A DNA stretch of 64,000 nucleotides from Vibrio proteolyticus NBRC 13287 (GCF_000467125.1 NZ_BATJ01000022.1:1-64000); one strand, 5' to 3'. Positions 17,387 through 26,743 are shown, counted from the stretch's first letter. The notes: generated by a model from the sequence alone, not told the origin. Numbers and translations are program-made.

Positions 17387-17428
17387 TTGATAGCGTTAAA
17401 GAAATGAAATTGTTATTGGTTGTATAAT
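17387..17428 (+). promoter_or_regulatory. ccoG promoter with possible FNR site
   Basis: A consensus TATAAT (17423-17428) lies about 125 bp before ccoG and has no good -35, as expected of an activator-dependent promoter. TTGATAGCGTTAAA (17387-17400) has one perfect FNR half-site and a degenerate second one (3 of 5), and is centred about 41.5 bp upstream of the start expected from this -10, the class II FNR position. This is a sequence-based proposal only. Confidence 0.45.
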
Positions 17429-17552
17429 CGCCGTCCATAAGAATTTACTAAAATATTTAAAGCCCGGGCTGATTTTAGCGCCGCGGCACTGAAGCCATGT
17501 CACCGGAGCGGAATCGGCAGAAATTTCGCCCAGAGCTCAAGAAGGAAGCGTA

Positions 17553-18971
17553 ATGAGTCAGGATAAAATCGACATCAAAGATGTGACGCCCAAAACCTTT
17601 AATCCCAAGACCCACAAAGGGAACCAAGACAGGTTTAATCCCGGCAACCGCATCTATGTCCGCGAGAGCAAAGGCACCTATCAGCAATTGCGCCGCTACG
17701 GTGGCTGGTTTTTGCTGGTGCTGTTTGCTGCCATTCCCTGGATTCCATACGGCGATCGCCAGGCGATTTTGCTGGATATCGGCAATCAGCAGTTCAACTT
17801 TTTCGGTACCACCCTTTACCCGCAGGATCTGACCCTGCTGGCGCTGCTGTTTATGATTGCCGCTTTCGGCCTGTTCTTTATCACCACTTTCCTCGGCCGG
17901 GTGTGGTGTGGCTATCTGTGCCCGCAGACGGTGTGGACCTTCATGTACATCTGGTTCGAGGAAAAGCTCGAAGGCAGTGCCAACAAACGCCGTAAACAGG
18001 ACGCTGGCAAACTCACCGTCAATCTGGCGCTGCGCAAAACCGCCAAACACGCAGCCTGGCTGGGGATCGCTCTCGCCACCGGGTTCACCTTTGTCGGCTA
18101 CTTCGTGCCAATGCGGGATTTGGTGATCAATTTCTTTACCCTCAGCGCCAGCTTCTGGCCGGTTTTCTGGATCCTGTTTTTTGCCGCTTGTACCTATGGG
18201 AACGCCGGCTGGATGCGCTCTATCATGTGCATCCACATGTGTCCTTACGCCCGTTTCCAGTCCGCCATGTTCGACAAAGACACCTTCATCGTCGGTTATG
18301 ACAACCAACGCGGCGAGCAACGCGGCCCCCGTCCGCGCAAAGCCGATCCCAAAGCGCTCGGACTGGGCGACTGTATTGACTGCGATCTGTGTGTGCAGGT
18401 CTGCCCAACCGGGATCGATATCCGCGATGGACTGCAATACGAGTGCATCAACTGTGGTGCCTGTATTGATGCCTGTGACAACACCATGGAGCGGATGGGG
18501 TACGCCAAAGGGCTGATCAGCTACACCACCGAACATCGCCTGGGCGGTAAACACACCAAGGTCATGCGGCCAAAACTGCTTGGCTACGGCGCCGTCATGG
18601 TGCTGATGATCGGTCTGTTCTTTGCTCAAGTCGCCAGTGTCGATCCAGCGGGCCTGAGCGTACTGCGAGACCGCAACCAGTTGTTCCGCATGAACGGCGC
18701 CGGCGAAGTAGAAAACACCTACACGCTGAAAATCATCAATAAGACCCAGCAGTTGCAGGAGTATCAACTCAGCGTGAAAGGGTTAAGTGATGTCTCCTGG
18801 TATGGCAAACAAACCGTGCAAGTCCAGCCCGGTGAAGTGTACAACCTGCCAATGAGCCTCGGGGTCAACCCGGACAGCCTGAGCAAACCGATCGCCACCA
18901 TTCAGTTTGTGCTGTCAGATGAACAGGACTTTACCACCGAAGTGGAAAGCCGCTTTATTAAGAAGCTCTAA
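17553..18971 (+). CDS. ccoG: Cytochrome c oxidase accessory protein CcoG
   Basis: Membrane iron-sulfur protein (RdxA/FixG) needed for cbb3 oxidase assembly, with proposed cupric reductase activity. The 472 residues have a cytoplasmic N-terminus, membrane segments near 50-70, 90-112, 160-185, 193-215 and 343-362, conserved CGYLCPQTVW and CMHMCPYARFQ-type cysteine motifs, and two 4Fe-4S ferredoxin clusters in CIDCDLCVQVCP and CINCGACIDACD. A C-terminal Ig-like periplasmic domain follows. The ccoNOP oxidase genes themselves are not in the window. Confidence 0.97.
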   Translation: MSQDKIDIKDVTPKTFNPKTHKGNQDRFNPGNRIYVRESKGTYQQLRRYGGWFLLVLFAAIPWIPYGDRQAILLDIGNQQFNFFGTTLYPQDLTLLALLFMIAAFGLFFITTFLGRVWCGYLCPQTVWTFMYIWFEEKLEGSANKRRKQDAGKLTVNLALRKTAKHAAWLGIALATGFTFVGYFVPMRDLVINFFTLSASFWPVFWILFFAACTYGNAGWMRSIMCIHMCPYARFQSAMFDKDTFIVGYDNQRGEQRGPRPRKADPKALGLGDCIDCDLCVQVCPTGIDIRDGLQYECINCGACIDACDNTMERMGYAKGLISYTTEHRLGGKHTKVMRPKLLGYGAVMVLMIGLFFAQVASVDPAGLSVLRDRNQLFRMNGAGEVENTYTLKIINKTQQLQEYQLSVKGLSDVSWYGKQTVQVQPGEVYNLPMSLGVNPDSLSKPIATIQFVLSDEQDFTTEVESRFIKKL

Positions 18972-18982
18972 CCCGCTCGATT

Positions 18983-19007
18983 AAGGCTCAGCAATGAGCC
19001 TTTTTTA
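18983..19007 (+). terminator. Intrinsic terminator after ccoG
   Basis: AAGGCTCA/TGAGCCTT stem with a GCAA tetraloop and TTTTTT tail, 12 bp after the ccoG stop. Confidence 0.9.
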
Positions 19008-19071
19008 TTGCCCACCGGAAAGCGGTCAACTCATGCTAGTATTAAGGGAGTTTTATCAATCAAGCATTTAT

Positions 19072-20058
19072 ATGACCGAACAAGCCTTTAATTTTGACGC
19101 CCTGACTCCGGATTTTATGTGGTATGCCCTCGAAAGCATCGGCATTCGCGCCGAGTCGGGATTTCTGCCGCTCAACAGCTACGAAAACCGCGTCTATCAG
19201 TTCAGTGATGAAGACCGGCGCCGTTTTGTGGTCAAGTTCTATCGCCCCGGGCGCTGGAGCCCTGAGCAAATTCAGGAAGAACACGACTTCACCCAGGAGC
19301 TGTTGGAAGCCGACATTCCAGTCGCCCCACCCGTACGCTTACACGGCGCCACGTTGCATCACTACCAGGGGTATCTGTTTGCGCTGTTTGCCAGCGTCGG
19401 CGGGCGTCAGTTTGAGGTCGACAATCTTGACCAGCTCGAAGGCGTTGGGCGCTTTCTCGGCCGGATCCACAAAGTCGGCAGCCGACAGCCATTCCAGCAC
19501 CGCCCGACCCTCGGCCTGGACGAATACCTTTATCAGCCACGGGCTCTGCTGCAACAGTCGCCGTTTATTCCGCCGCATCTGCAAACGGCGTTTTTTAACG
19601 ACCTCGATCTGTTGATCACTGAGCTGGAGCAACACTGGCGTCCGGATGCTCAGCTTATCCGGCTGCACGGTGACTGCCACCCGGGTAACATTCTGTGGCG
19701 CGACGGGCCGATGTTTGTCGATCTGGACGACAGCCGCAATGGCCCGGCCGTGCAGGATTTGTGGATGCTGCTCAGTGGCGAGCGCGGTGACAAACTGATG
19801 CAGTTGGATGTCATTCTGGACGCGTACCAGGAGTTTTGCGATTTCAATCCGGCCGAATTGAAACTTATCGAGCCATTGCGTGGTCTACGAATGGTGCATT
19901 ACATGGCATGGCTAGCAAAACGCTGGCAGGATCCCGCATTTCCGATTGCTTTCCCCTGGTTTGATGATCCAAAGTATTGGGAAAGTCAGGTCCTGGCGTT
20001 TAAAGAGCAGATCGCCGCTTTAGGCGAAGCGCCGCTGTCTCTGATGCCACACTATTAG
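19072..20058 (+). CDS. srkA: Stress response kinase SrkA (RdoA/YihE)
   Basis: A 328-residue Ser/Thr kinase of the aminoglycoside-phosphotransferase fold, known in E. coli as a Cpx-regulated protein that counters programmed death under stress. The start is at MTEQAFNFDALTPDFMW; the upstream extension runs through the ccoG terminator. The catalytic loop HGDCHPGNILW and metal-binding FVDLDD are intact. It precedes dsbA by 29 bp, the same pairing as in E. coli, where dsbA is partly transcribed from the srkA promoter. Confidence 0.95.
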   Translation: MTEQAFNFDALTPDFMWYALESIGIRAESGFLPLNSYENRVYQFSDEDRRRFVVKFYRPGRWSPEQIQEEHDFTQELLEADIPVAPPVRLHGATLHHYQGYLFALFASVGGRQFEVDNLDQLEGVGRFLGRIHKVGSRQPFQHRPTLGLDEYLYQPRALLQQSPFIPPHLQTAFFNDLDLLITELEQHWRPDAQLIRLHGDCHPGNILWRDGPMFVDLDDSRNGPAVQDLWMLLSGERGDKLMQLDVILDAYQEFCDFNPAELKLIEPLRGLRMVHYMAWLAKRWQDPAFPIAFPWFDDPKYWESQVLAFKEQIAALGEAPLSLMPHY

Positions 20059-20087
20059 CCGTTAGACAAGAAATCATGGAGAACACA

Positions 20088-20693
20088 ATGAAAAAGCTGT
20101 TTGCCTTTGCTGCAACACTGATGTTGAGCCTGAGCGCCCACGCGGCTCAGTTTAAAGAAGGCGTCAACTACACCCAGGTCGACAATCTTGAGCCCGCGGC
20201 CAAGCCGACCGTGAGCGAGTTTTTCTCGTTTTACTGTCCGCACTGTAACGAGTTTGAGCCTGTCATTCAGCAACTCAAACAGCGTCTGCCTGCGAACGCT
20301 ACCTTGCAGAAAAATCACGTCTCGTTCATGGGTGGCAACATGGGCGAAACCATGAGCAAAGCCTACGCGACCATGGTGGTTCTCGGCGTGGAAGACAAAA
20401 TGGTGCCGGTGATGTTCAACCGCATTCACAACCTGCGTAAGCCACCTAAAGACGCCGCAGAACTACGCCAGATCTTCATCGATGAAGGTGTGGATGGCAA
20501 GAAGTTCGATGCCGCATTCAACGGCTTTGCCGTCGACTCGATGGTGCGCCGCTCTGACAAACAGTTCCAGGACGCGGGTCTGCGCGGCGTACCGTCCGTG
20601 ATTGTTAACAACAAGTACCTGGTTCAAACACAGGGACTGCAGTCACTTGACCAATACTTCGAACTGGTTAACTACCTGCTGACACTCAAGTAA
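20088..20693 (+). CDS. dsbA: Thiol:disulfide interchange protein DsbA
   Basis: Periplasmic oxidase that introduces disulfides into exported proteins. The start at MKKLFAFAATLML gives 201 residues; a GGAG site lies 7-10 bases upstream, and an earlier in-frame ATG at 20076 lies before that site. The signal peptide ends at Ala19-Ala20. The active site CPHC is at residues 50-53 and the cis-proline loop GVPS is present. The sequence resembles V. cholerae DsbA (TcpG). Confidence 0.97.
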   Translation: MKKLFAFAATLMLSLSAHAAQFKEGVNYTQVDNLEPAAKPTVSEFFSFYCPHCNEFEPVIQQLKQRLPANATLQKNHVSFMGGNMGETMSKAYATMVVLGVEDKMVPVMFNRIHNLRKPPKDAAELRQIFIDEGVDGKKFDAAFNGFAVDSMVRRSDKQFQDAGLRGVPSVIVNNKYLVQTQGLQSLDQYFELVNYLLTLK

Positions 20694-20703
20694 TTCGCAG
20701 ACA

Positions 20704-20736
20704 CAAAAAAACCAGCCGCTGTGGCTGGTTTTTTTC
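20704..20736. terminator. Bidirectional terminator dsbA / yihG
   Basis: AACCAGCC/GGCTGGTT stem flanked by an A-run and a T-run, between the convergent dsbA and yihG genes; usable on both strands. Confidence 0.92.
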
Positions 20737-20746
20737 ACAGCGACCG

Positions 20747-21673
20747 TTACGGCTGCTGCGTGCACCGCGCTTTCGACAGCAATTCGTCGGGCGCGCGGCG
20801 GTAAATCTGCGCCAGCCGGGCGTCTTTGTCCTGCCATAGCTGTCCCAGCCAGTGCTGAAACTGGCGCTTGTAAGGTTTGTCATTGAAATAGTCGCCCTGC
20901 ACCTGCTCATCCACGGGCAGCACTTTGACATGCACCACCACTTTTCGCATCCGCCCCATGAGCGCATCGCGAAACGGTTTGTCGCGGTTGTCGGGGTACG
21001 CCAGCGTGACGTCGATGATCTTATCAAACTGCTCACCCATCGCCGCCAGGGTGTAGGCAATCCCACCGGATTTCGGCGCCAACAGATGCTGATAGCCAGC
21101 ACGGCTGGCCGCCTGCTTCTCTGCGGTAAAACGGGTGCCCTCGACATAATTCACCACCGTGGTCGGGGTGTGGCGGAATTTGGCGCAGGAGCGACGGGTG
21201 GTGAGCAGGTCCTGGCCGCGCTTTTCCGGATGACGCAGCAGATATTCACGCGAATAGCGGCGCATAAACGGCATATCCAGAGCCCAGCAACCCATGCCGA
21301 TAAAGGGCACATAGAGCAGTTGCTGTTTGAGAAAAAACTTCGGCATCGGCAAGCTATCTTTGAATACGCCACACAGCACGACGATGTCAGTCCAGCTGAG
21401 GTGGTTGCTGATCAGCAGATACCAGCCATCTTTTTTCAGCCCATCCAGTCCCTGAACGTCCCACTCAATCTGGTTGGTGAGATTCAGCACTGCATGATTC
21501 ACGCTCGCCCACAACCACATCACCCGATTGGCCAACTGTGTCCCTTTGGCTTTCAGCGCCGGTGTGGGGAGCAGCAGCTTCAAAATTGCAATCAGACAGA
21601 TCACCACAGAACACACCGCAGAGTTCAGTGCCACCAGGAAAACATTCAGGATCAGGATAAGATAAGCCAACAT
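20747..21673 (-). CDS. yihG: YihG-like phospholipid acyltransferase
   Basis: A 308-residue inner-membrane protein of the 1-acylglycerol-3-phosphate acyltransferase (PlsC-like) superfamily. An N-terminal hydrophobic segment (residues 1-36) is followed by the NHLSWTD motif (HX4D catalytic dyad) and the VEGTRFT substrate motif. YihG of E. coli lies next to dsbA too. Its preferred acyl donor and role are only partly known for the family. Confidence 0.9.
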   Translation of the reverse strand: MLAYLILILNVFLVALNSAVCSVVICLIAILKLLLPTPALKAKGTQLANRVMWLWASVNHAVLNLTNQIEWDVQGLDGLKKDGWYLLISNHLSWTDIVVLCGVFKDSLPMPKFFLKQQLLYVPFIGMGCWALDMPFMRRYSREYLLRHPEKRGQDLLTTRRSCAKFRHTPTTVVNYVEGTRFTAEKQAASRAGYQHLLAPKSGGIAYTLAAMGEQFDKIIDVTLAYPDNRDKPFRDALMGRMRKVVVHVKVLPVDEQVQGDYFNDKPYKRQFQHWLGQLWQDKDARLAQIYRRAPDELLSKARCTQQP

Positions 21674-21844
21674 GATTGATTAACGCGCCAGAAATGTGAA
21701 CAATAAAACAGCGTGTAATTATACAAGGCCCAATTCACATTGGAATCGCCAGACCAATGGTCTGATTAGTTTTATTGTGCTCGTGCCTGCACAAATGCAA
21801 CAGACAGTTGCGACATTTATCATCAAAAACAAGGAGCTTAACGC

Positions 21845-22804
21845 ATGATGCGTGCGATCCCCATCTTTTCACTGAGTGTGCTGGCCTTACCAGTTCACGC
21901 AGCGCTGGCCCCACAAGCAGGCCTGAGCGGCGAAATTGCATTCAACGTCGGTTACACCTCAAGCACCTCCAATTTTAATACCGACGGCGACAAAACCATC
22001 CGCTCACTCGATCACGAAGCCAGCTCTGAGAGTGGTTTCCTGCTGGCACCACTTGGCAGCGTCGCCTATACCTTCGGCAGCGCCCGCCAGCAACAGATCT
22101 ACGCCGGTACCTCGCGTGAAGACATCGCGGTCGGGACACTGGCGTTTGAACTGGGGTACAAGTATCAAATGCCCGGTGGCACCATCGTCGACGTATCCGT
22201 GTTACCCACTATTCTCTCTGGTGAAGTATGGCGCAATCCGTACGCCACCGACGTGGCGCGTAAAGAGACCGATGTGGACGGCATCGCCTACCGTTTTAAA
22301 CTCGACAACATCGGCGGCACGCCTCTGACGCTGGACTTTGCCTACGGCCAGAAAGACGTTGACCACGATGACGTCACCGACCGCGACCTGCGACGCGATG
22401 GCGACCTCTACTACGCCAAAGCTCAATATCGTCTACCGTTAAGCCGCAGCGTGTTCCTGATGCCGGCCGCGACCTACATCCACTTTGATGCCGACGGCCG
22501 CGCCAACAGTTATGACCAATACGGCGCGGAACTCAGCCTGTTCCAATCGTTCGGCGCGCACAATCTGGCTCTGACGGCTGGATACGCCACACGTGATTTT
22601 GAGCATGGCGCTGCCACCTTCAACGGCCGCGCGCGCGACGAAGATGAACTAAGCCTGTTTGCCGCTTACGAATATCAGCAACCGTTCGGCTGGCAGAACT
22701 GGTCACTGGTGGCCCTTGGCGGCTACAGCGAAACCAGTGCCAACCTCGACTTTTACGACGCGTCGGAATACTTGCTCTCGCTGGGTGTCAACTACACCTT
22801 CTGA
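21845..22804 (+). CDS. DUF2860 outer-membrane beta-barrel protein
   Basis: A 319-residue exported protein, signal peptide about 1-20 (ending HAALA), then alternating hydrophobic/polar strands throughout and a C-terminal LLSLGVNYTF that ends in Phe, the signature of an outer-membrane barrel. It matches the DUF2860 family known in vibrios; ligand unknown. AAGGAG precedes the ATG-ATG start. The stop lies 3 bp from the end of the convergent comM. Confidence 0.87.
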   Translation: MMRAIPIFSLSVLALPVHAALAPQAGLSGEIAFNVGYTSSTSNFNTDGDKTIRSLDHEASSESGFLLAPLGSVAYTFGSARQQQIYAGTSREDIAVGTLAFELGYKYQMPGGTIVDVSVLPTILSGEVWRNPYATDVARKETDVDGIAYRFKLDNIGGTPLTLDFAYGQKDVDHDDVTDRDLRRDGDLYYAKAQYRLPLSRSVFLMPAATYIHFDADGRANSYDQYGAELSLFQSFGAHNLALTAGYATRDFEHGAATFNGRARDEDELSLFAAYEYQQPFGWQNWSLVALGGYSETSANLDFYDASEYLLSLGVNYTF

Positions 22805-22807
22805 TCC

Positions 22808-24331
22808 TCACACCGCCTGCGCGGTGAGCTGTTTGAGCAGCCGATCCATTGCCCGGTATCCCAATGCTTCCGCCAAATGGGGCCGGGCAATCTGTTCGGT
22901 CCCTTCCAGATCCGCAATGGTGCGCGCCACTTTGATGATGCGGTGATAAGCTCGAATCGACAGCCCCAACCGGTGCAGCGCACTTTCAAGAAACTGCGCA
23001 TCGGCTTTCGCCAGCGGGCAGTGGCGCTCAATTTCCCGACTGCCAAGCAAAGCATTGGCTTTCCCGCTGCGGCTGAGCATCTGCGTTCTGGCCTGCGCCA
23101 CCCGACCGCGAACCACCTCCGTCGGCTCACCGCGATCGCCGCCTTCCGCCAACGTGCCCTGTGGCAGGGACGGAATTTCGATCGACATATCAAACCGATC
23201 CAGCAGCGGCCCGGACAGACGGCTCAGATAACGCAGGATGATTTGCGGGTTGACCCGTGCCTGATTGCCTTCGTAGTAGCCTGTCGGGCTGGGATTGAGC
23301 GCCCCAACCAACTGAAAACGGGCCGGAAAGCGGGTCTTCCCCTGAGCTCGTGAAATGATGATCTCCCCGGATTCCAGCGGCTCACGCAGCGAATCCAACA
23401 CCTTGCGTTCGAACTCCGGCATCTCGTCGAGAAACAGCAGGCCATTGTGTGCCAGCGAAATTTCCCCCGGACGGGGCACCGAGCCGCCGCCCACCAACGC
23501 AGCCATCGAACTGGAATGGTGCGGCGCGCGAAACGGACGCAGTTTCCAGTTGTGCTGATTGATCTCCTGTTGGGTAAGGGAGGCGATCGAAGCTGTCTCC
23601 ATCGCCTCTTCATCATTCATCTCCGGCAACAGATCGCACAATCGCGACGCCAACATGGTTTTACCGGTTCCGGGCGGACCCAGAAACAGCAGGTTGTGAT
23701 TACCCGCCGCGGCGATTTCCAGCGCGCGTTTGCCCTGTTGCTGGCCGATAATGTCCTGTAAATCCCGTCCGGATGCACGGCGTTCACCCTGGTCAGGTGA
23801 CCGATGCAACCCCAGCGCCTGCTGGCCACACAGATCCGCACACACCTCTAGCAGCGCCTGCGCCGATTTATGCGGTGCGGCCCCCACCAGCGCCGCCTGA
23901 TCGCCATTGTCATGCGGCACGATCAGCGCGCGGCCAATATGCTTGGCCGCCAGGGCTGCTGGCAATACCCCTTTGACCGGCCGGAGCGCGCCGGATAACG
24001 CCAGCTCGCCGACAAACTCGCACTCGTTCAGACGAGTGCGCGGCAGCTGCTCTGAGGCGGCCAGTATTCCGAGCGCAATTGGCAAATCAAAACGGCCGCC
24101 CTCTTTGGGCAAATCCGCCGGCGCAAGATTGACCGTGATCCGTTTGGCCGGAAACTCGAAACGCGAGTTGATGATCGCGCTACGCACCCGATCTTTGGCT
24201 TCTTTGACGGTGGTTTCCGGCAACCCCACTAAGGTGAAACCCGGCATTCCGTTACTGATGTGTACTTCCACCGTCACCGGCGGCGCTTCCACCCCGACAC
24301 TGGCACGGCTGTGGATAATGGCTAAGCCCAT
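22808..24331 (-). CDS. comM: ComM (YifB), AAA+ Mg-chelatase-like helicase
   Basis: Hexameric branch-migration helicase that extends heteroduplex during natural transformation. The 507 residues contain an N-terminal Lon-protease-like ChlI domain (1-180), the AAA+ core with Walker A GPPGTGKTM and Walker B LLFLDEMPEF, and the C-terminal Mg-chelatase domain. It is full length; in many bacteria this gene is interrupted by integrative elements, but here it is intact. Confidence 0.97.
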   Translation of the reverse strand: MGLAIIHSRASVGVEAPPVTVEVHISNGMPGFTLVGLPETTVKEAKDRVRSAIINSRFEFPAKRITVNLAPADLPKEGGRFDLPIALGILAASEQLPRTRLNECEFVGELALSGALRPVKGVLPAALAAKHIGRALIVPHDNGDQAALVGAAPHKSAQALLEVCADLCGQQALGLHRSPDQGERRASGRDLQDIIGQQQGKRALEIAAAGNHNLLFLGPPGTGKTMLASRLCDLLPEMNDEEAMETASIASLTQQEINQHNWKLRPFRAPHHSSSMAALVGGGSVPRPGEISLAHNGLLFLDEMPEFERKVLDSLREPLESGEIIISRAQGKTRFPARFQLVGALNPSPTGYYEGNQARVNPQIILRYLSRLSGPLLDRFDMSIEIPSLPQGTLAEGGDRGEPTEVVRGRVAQARTQMLSRSGKANALLGSREIERHCPLAKADAQFLESALHRLGLSIRAYHRIIKVARTIADLEGTEQIARPHLAEALGYRAMDRLLKQLTAQAV

Positions 24332-24454
24332 AAACCTTCCTTGTTACTGATTACAAACCATTCATCCCTGTTATCGGCACGAATACGATCGAGCAACCTT
24401 GTTATATAGCGCGTACAAATGCTGACGGAATGTGAAAAAAGAATGAGTTTTTGC

Positions 24455-24483
24455 TTGTCAATTAACAGAAAGGTGTGTTAACA
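24455..24483 (+). promoter_or_regulatory. Possible ilv operon promoter
   Basis: TTGTCA (24455-24460) and TTAACA (24478-24483) with 17-bp spacing, ending about 58 bp before the leader peptide ATG. The -10 is weak. The placement ahead of the attenuator is what one expects for the main ilvLGMEDA promoter; the exact start needs experimental mapping. Confidence 0.45.
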
Positions 24484-24541
24484 CTAGAGACGCAAACCGT
24501 TTCGTACCATATTTACGCAACACAACAAGACGAAAAAAATA

Positions 24542-24631
24542 ATGACGATTAACGCCCGCTTCAACGCACTTATTACCCTGATTATCGTGGTCCTGATTGG
24601 TACCGCGCGGGGGATTGTGGGCGACAAATAA
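24542..24631 (+). CDS. ilvL: ilvGMEDA operon leader peptide IlvL
   Basis: A 29-residue leader peptide. Nine of the ten residues 10-19 are Ile, Leu or Val, the amino acids whose charged tRNA levels would be sensed. It is followed 17 bp after its stop by a strong terminator and then ilvG, the classic translation-coupled attenuation layout. Codons include Ile ATT/ATC, Val GTG/GTC and Leu CTT/CTG. Confidence 0.93.
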   Translation: MTINARFNALITLIIVVLIGTARGIVGDK

Positions 24632-24641
24632 CCACAAATTC

Positions 24642-24679
24642 AAAAAAACCCCCGCACTGAAAAGTCCGGGGGTTTTTTT
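24642..24679 (+). terminator. ilv attenuator terminator
   Basis: Complementary CCCCCG and CGGGGG arms with an inner CACT/AGT pairing and GAAA loop, followed by TTTTTTT. When the leader peptide ribosome does not stall, this hairpin ends transcription before ilvG; stalling on scarce branched-chain tRNA would favour an antiterminator. Confidence 0.9.
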
Positions 24680-24799
24680 ACAGCTCAAGAAGCTGCAATG
24701 GACACATAACGACAAGTCGAGAATGACAGGAAGAACGGGAGCGCACATGCCGTGCAACACAACACAACAAGGCTACCAGGGTAGTCAGGGAGGCTTACG

Positions 24800-26446
24800 A
24801 TGACAGGTGCTCAATTAGTCGTAGCCGCATTAAAACAACAAGGCATCCAAACCGTGTTTGGTTATCCGGGTGGCGCCATCATGCCAATCTACGATGCCTT
24901 GTACGACGGCGGGGTAGAACATATCCTCTGCCGTCACGAGCAAGGCGCGGCCATGGCCGCCATCGGAATGGCCCGGGCCACTCAGGATGTGGCAGTCTGT
25001 ATGGCCACCTCCGGGCCGGGCGCCACCAATCTGGTGACAGGTCTGGCCGATGCTTTTCTCGACTCCATCCCCTTAGTCGCCATCACCGGCCAGGTCGCCA
25101 GCTCTCACATCGGGACCGATGCGTTTCAGGAAATGGATGTCATTGGCATGTCACTGGCGTGTACCAAGCACAGTTATTTGGTGACCGACATCGAGGAACT
25201 GGCGCCAACGCTGGCCGAAGCGTTCGAAGTGGCCAAAACAGGCCGACCCGGTCCGGTCATTGTCGATATCGCCAAAGATGTCCAGTTGGCCCAGACACCA
25301 GTTACGGTACTGCCTCCCTTTACTCCACCTCCCGCCCCCCGAGCCAGCGATGATGCTCTGGTCAAAGCTCAAACCCTGTTATCCCAAAGTACCCGTCCGG
25401 TGTTGTACGTCGGCGGCGGGGTCCAACTGGCCAAAGCCACACACGCGGTACGCGAGTTCCTGCGTCTCAATCCGATGCCCACCGTCAGCACGCTCAAGGG
25501 CCTTGGCACCATCGAACGCCACGATCCCCACTATCTCGGTATGCTGGGCATGCACGGCACCAAAGCCGCCAACCTGGTGGTACAGGAGTGTGATCTGCTG
25601 ATTGCCGTCGGTGCACGTTTTGATGACCGGGTGACGGGCAAACTCGATACCTTTGCGCCACACGCCAAAGTCATCCATATCGACATCGACGCTGCCGAAA
25701 TTCATAAGTTGCGCGAGGCACATGCGCCGCTGCGCGGGGAAATCGTCGATCTGCTGCCAAAACTGGAACTGACCCAGGATATCTCCCCTTGGGTTCACCA
25801 CAGCGAAAGCCTGCGCAGCGGATTCAAATGGCGCTATGACCATCCGGGCGAACTGATCTATGCCCCACTGCTGCTGAAGCAGCTATCCGACATGATGCCG
25901 GACAGCGCCATCGTGTCGACCGATGTCGGCCAGCATCAGATGTGGGCCGCGCAGCACATTCAGCCACGCGAACCGCAGAATTTCATCACTTCTGCCGGTC
26001 TGGGCACCATGGGCTTCGGCCTGCCGGCCGCCATGGGCGCCGCGGTCGCAAGACCCGATGATCAGTCTATCCTTATTTCAGGAGACGGCTCATTTATGAT
26101 GAACGTGCAGGAGCTCGGCACACTCAAACGCCGCCAGATCCCAGTCAAGATGGTATTGCTCAACAACCAGCGTCTCGGCATGGTGCGTCAGTGGCAGTCA
26201 CTGTTCTTTGACGGTCGCCACAGTGAGACCATTCTCGATGACAACCCGGATTTCGTGATGCTGGCCAAGGCGTTTGATATTCCAGGAAAAACCATCACCC
26301 GTAAAGAGGATGTGCTGCCCGCCCTGGAAGAAATGCTGGCGAGTAAAACCGCCTACCTGCTGCACGTGCTGATCGATGAAGAAGAAAATGTCTGGCCGCT
26401 GGTTCCGCCGGGCGCTTCAAACAATGACATGCTGGAGAACACCTAA
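24800..26446 (+). CDS. ilvG: Acetolactate synthase II large subunit IlvG
   Basis: ThDP-dependent condensation of pyruvate with pyruvate or 2-oxobutyrate, first common step of valine/leucine/isoleucine synthesis. The 548-residue frame is intact (unlike E. coli K-12 ilvG). Visible motifs: HEQGAAMAA with the ThDP-activating Glu near residue 47, FAD/central domain, and the GDGSFMMNVQEL...NNQRLG ThDP/Mg signature near residues 428-455. The small subunit ilvM follows after 1 bp. Confidence 0.97.
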   Translation: MTGAQLVVAALKQQGIQTVFGYPGGAIMPIYDALYDGGVEHILCRHEQGAAMAAIGMARATQDVAVCMATSGPGATNLVTGLADAFLDSIPLVAITGQVASSHIGTDAFQEMDVIGMSLACTKHSYLVTDIEELAPTLAEAFEVAKTGRPGPVIVDIAKDVQLAQTPVTVLPPFTPPPAPRASDDALVKAQTLLSQSTRPVLYVGGGVQLAKATHAVREFLRLNPMPTVSTLKGLGTIERHDPHYLGMLGMHGTKAANLVVQECDLLIAVGARFDDRVTGKLDTFAPHAKVIHIDIDAAEIHKLREAHAPLRGEIVDLLPKLELTQDISPWVHHSESLRSGFKWRYDHPGELIYAPLLLKQLSDMMPDSAIVSTDVGQHQMWAAQHIQPREPQNFITSAGLGTMGFGLPAAMGAAVARPDDQSILISGDGSFMMNVQELGTLKRRQIPVKMVLLNNQRLGMVRQWQSLFFDGRHSETILDDNPDFVMLAKAFDIPGKTITRKEDVLPALEEMLASKTAYLLHVLIDEEENVWPLVPPGASNNDMLENT

Positions 26447-26447
26447 C

Positions 26448-26732
26448 ATGGAAAGATACCTGATAGACATCAAAGCGGATGATAAACCCGTGCTGCTGGA
26501 ACGTGTACTGCGTGTCACCCGCCACCGGGGTTTTGTGATCAAACAGGTCGCCGCGACCCAGAATCACGCCAGCAAAATTGCCAGTGTGGAAATCATTGTC
26601 GACAGCGACCGCCCTATCTCATTCCTGACCAATCAGATAGAAAAGTTGTGGGATATTCGCAGCGTTGACGTTACTTTAATCAAGAGTAACGAACTCCCGA
26701 ACAACAACTTACAACACAAAGTTTGCGCATAA
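26448..26732 (+). CDS. ilvM: Acetolactate synthase II small subunit IlvM
   Basis: A 94-residue ACT-domain regulatory subunit for IlvG. The start was placed at the ATG encoding MERYLIDIKADDKP, immediately after the ilvG stop; the frame is open upstream inside ilvG. The core pattern LLERVLRVTRHRGFVIKQV is typical. The II isoenzyme is generally the valine-resistant type. Confidence 0.95.
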   Translation: MERYLIDIKADDKPVLLERVLRVTRHRGFVIKQVAATQNHASKIASVEIIVDSDRPISFLTNQIEKLWDIRSVDVTLIKSNELPNNNLQHKVCA

Positions 26733-26743
26733 GGAAGGCAATG

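Noticed and set aside
17475..18767. 430-codon open frame on the minus strand opposite ccoG
   Set aside because: Entirely antisense to an unmistakable ccoG; the composition (many His, Gln, Gly) is that of a GC-skewed shadow frame and there is no ribosome site.
20852..21679. 275-codon plus-strand frame opposite yihG
   Set aside because: Antisense to yihG, which has clear acyltransferase motifs.
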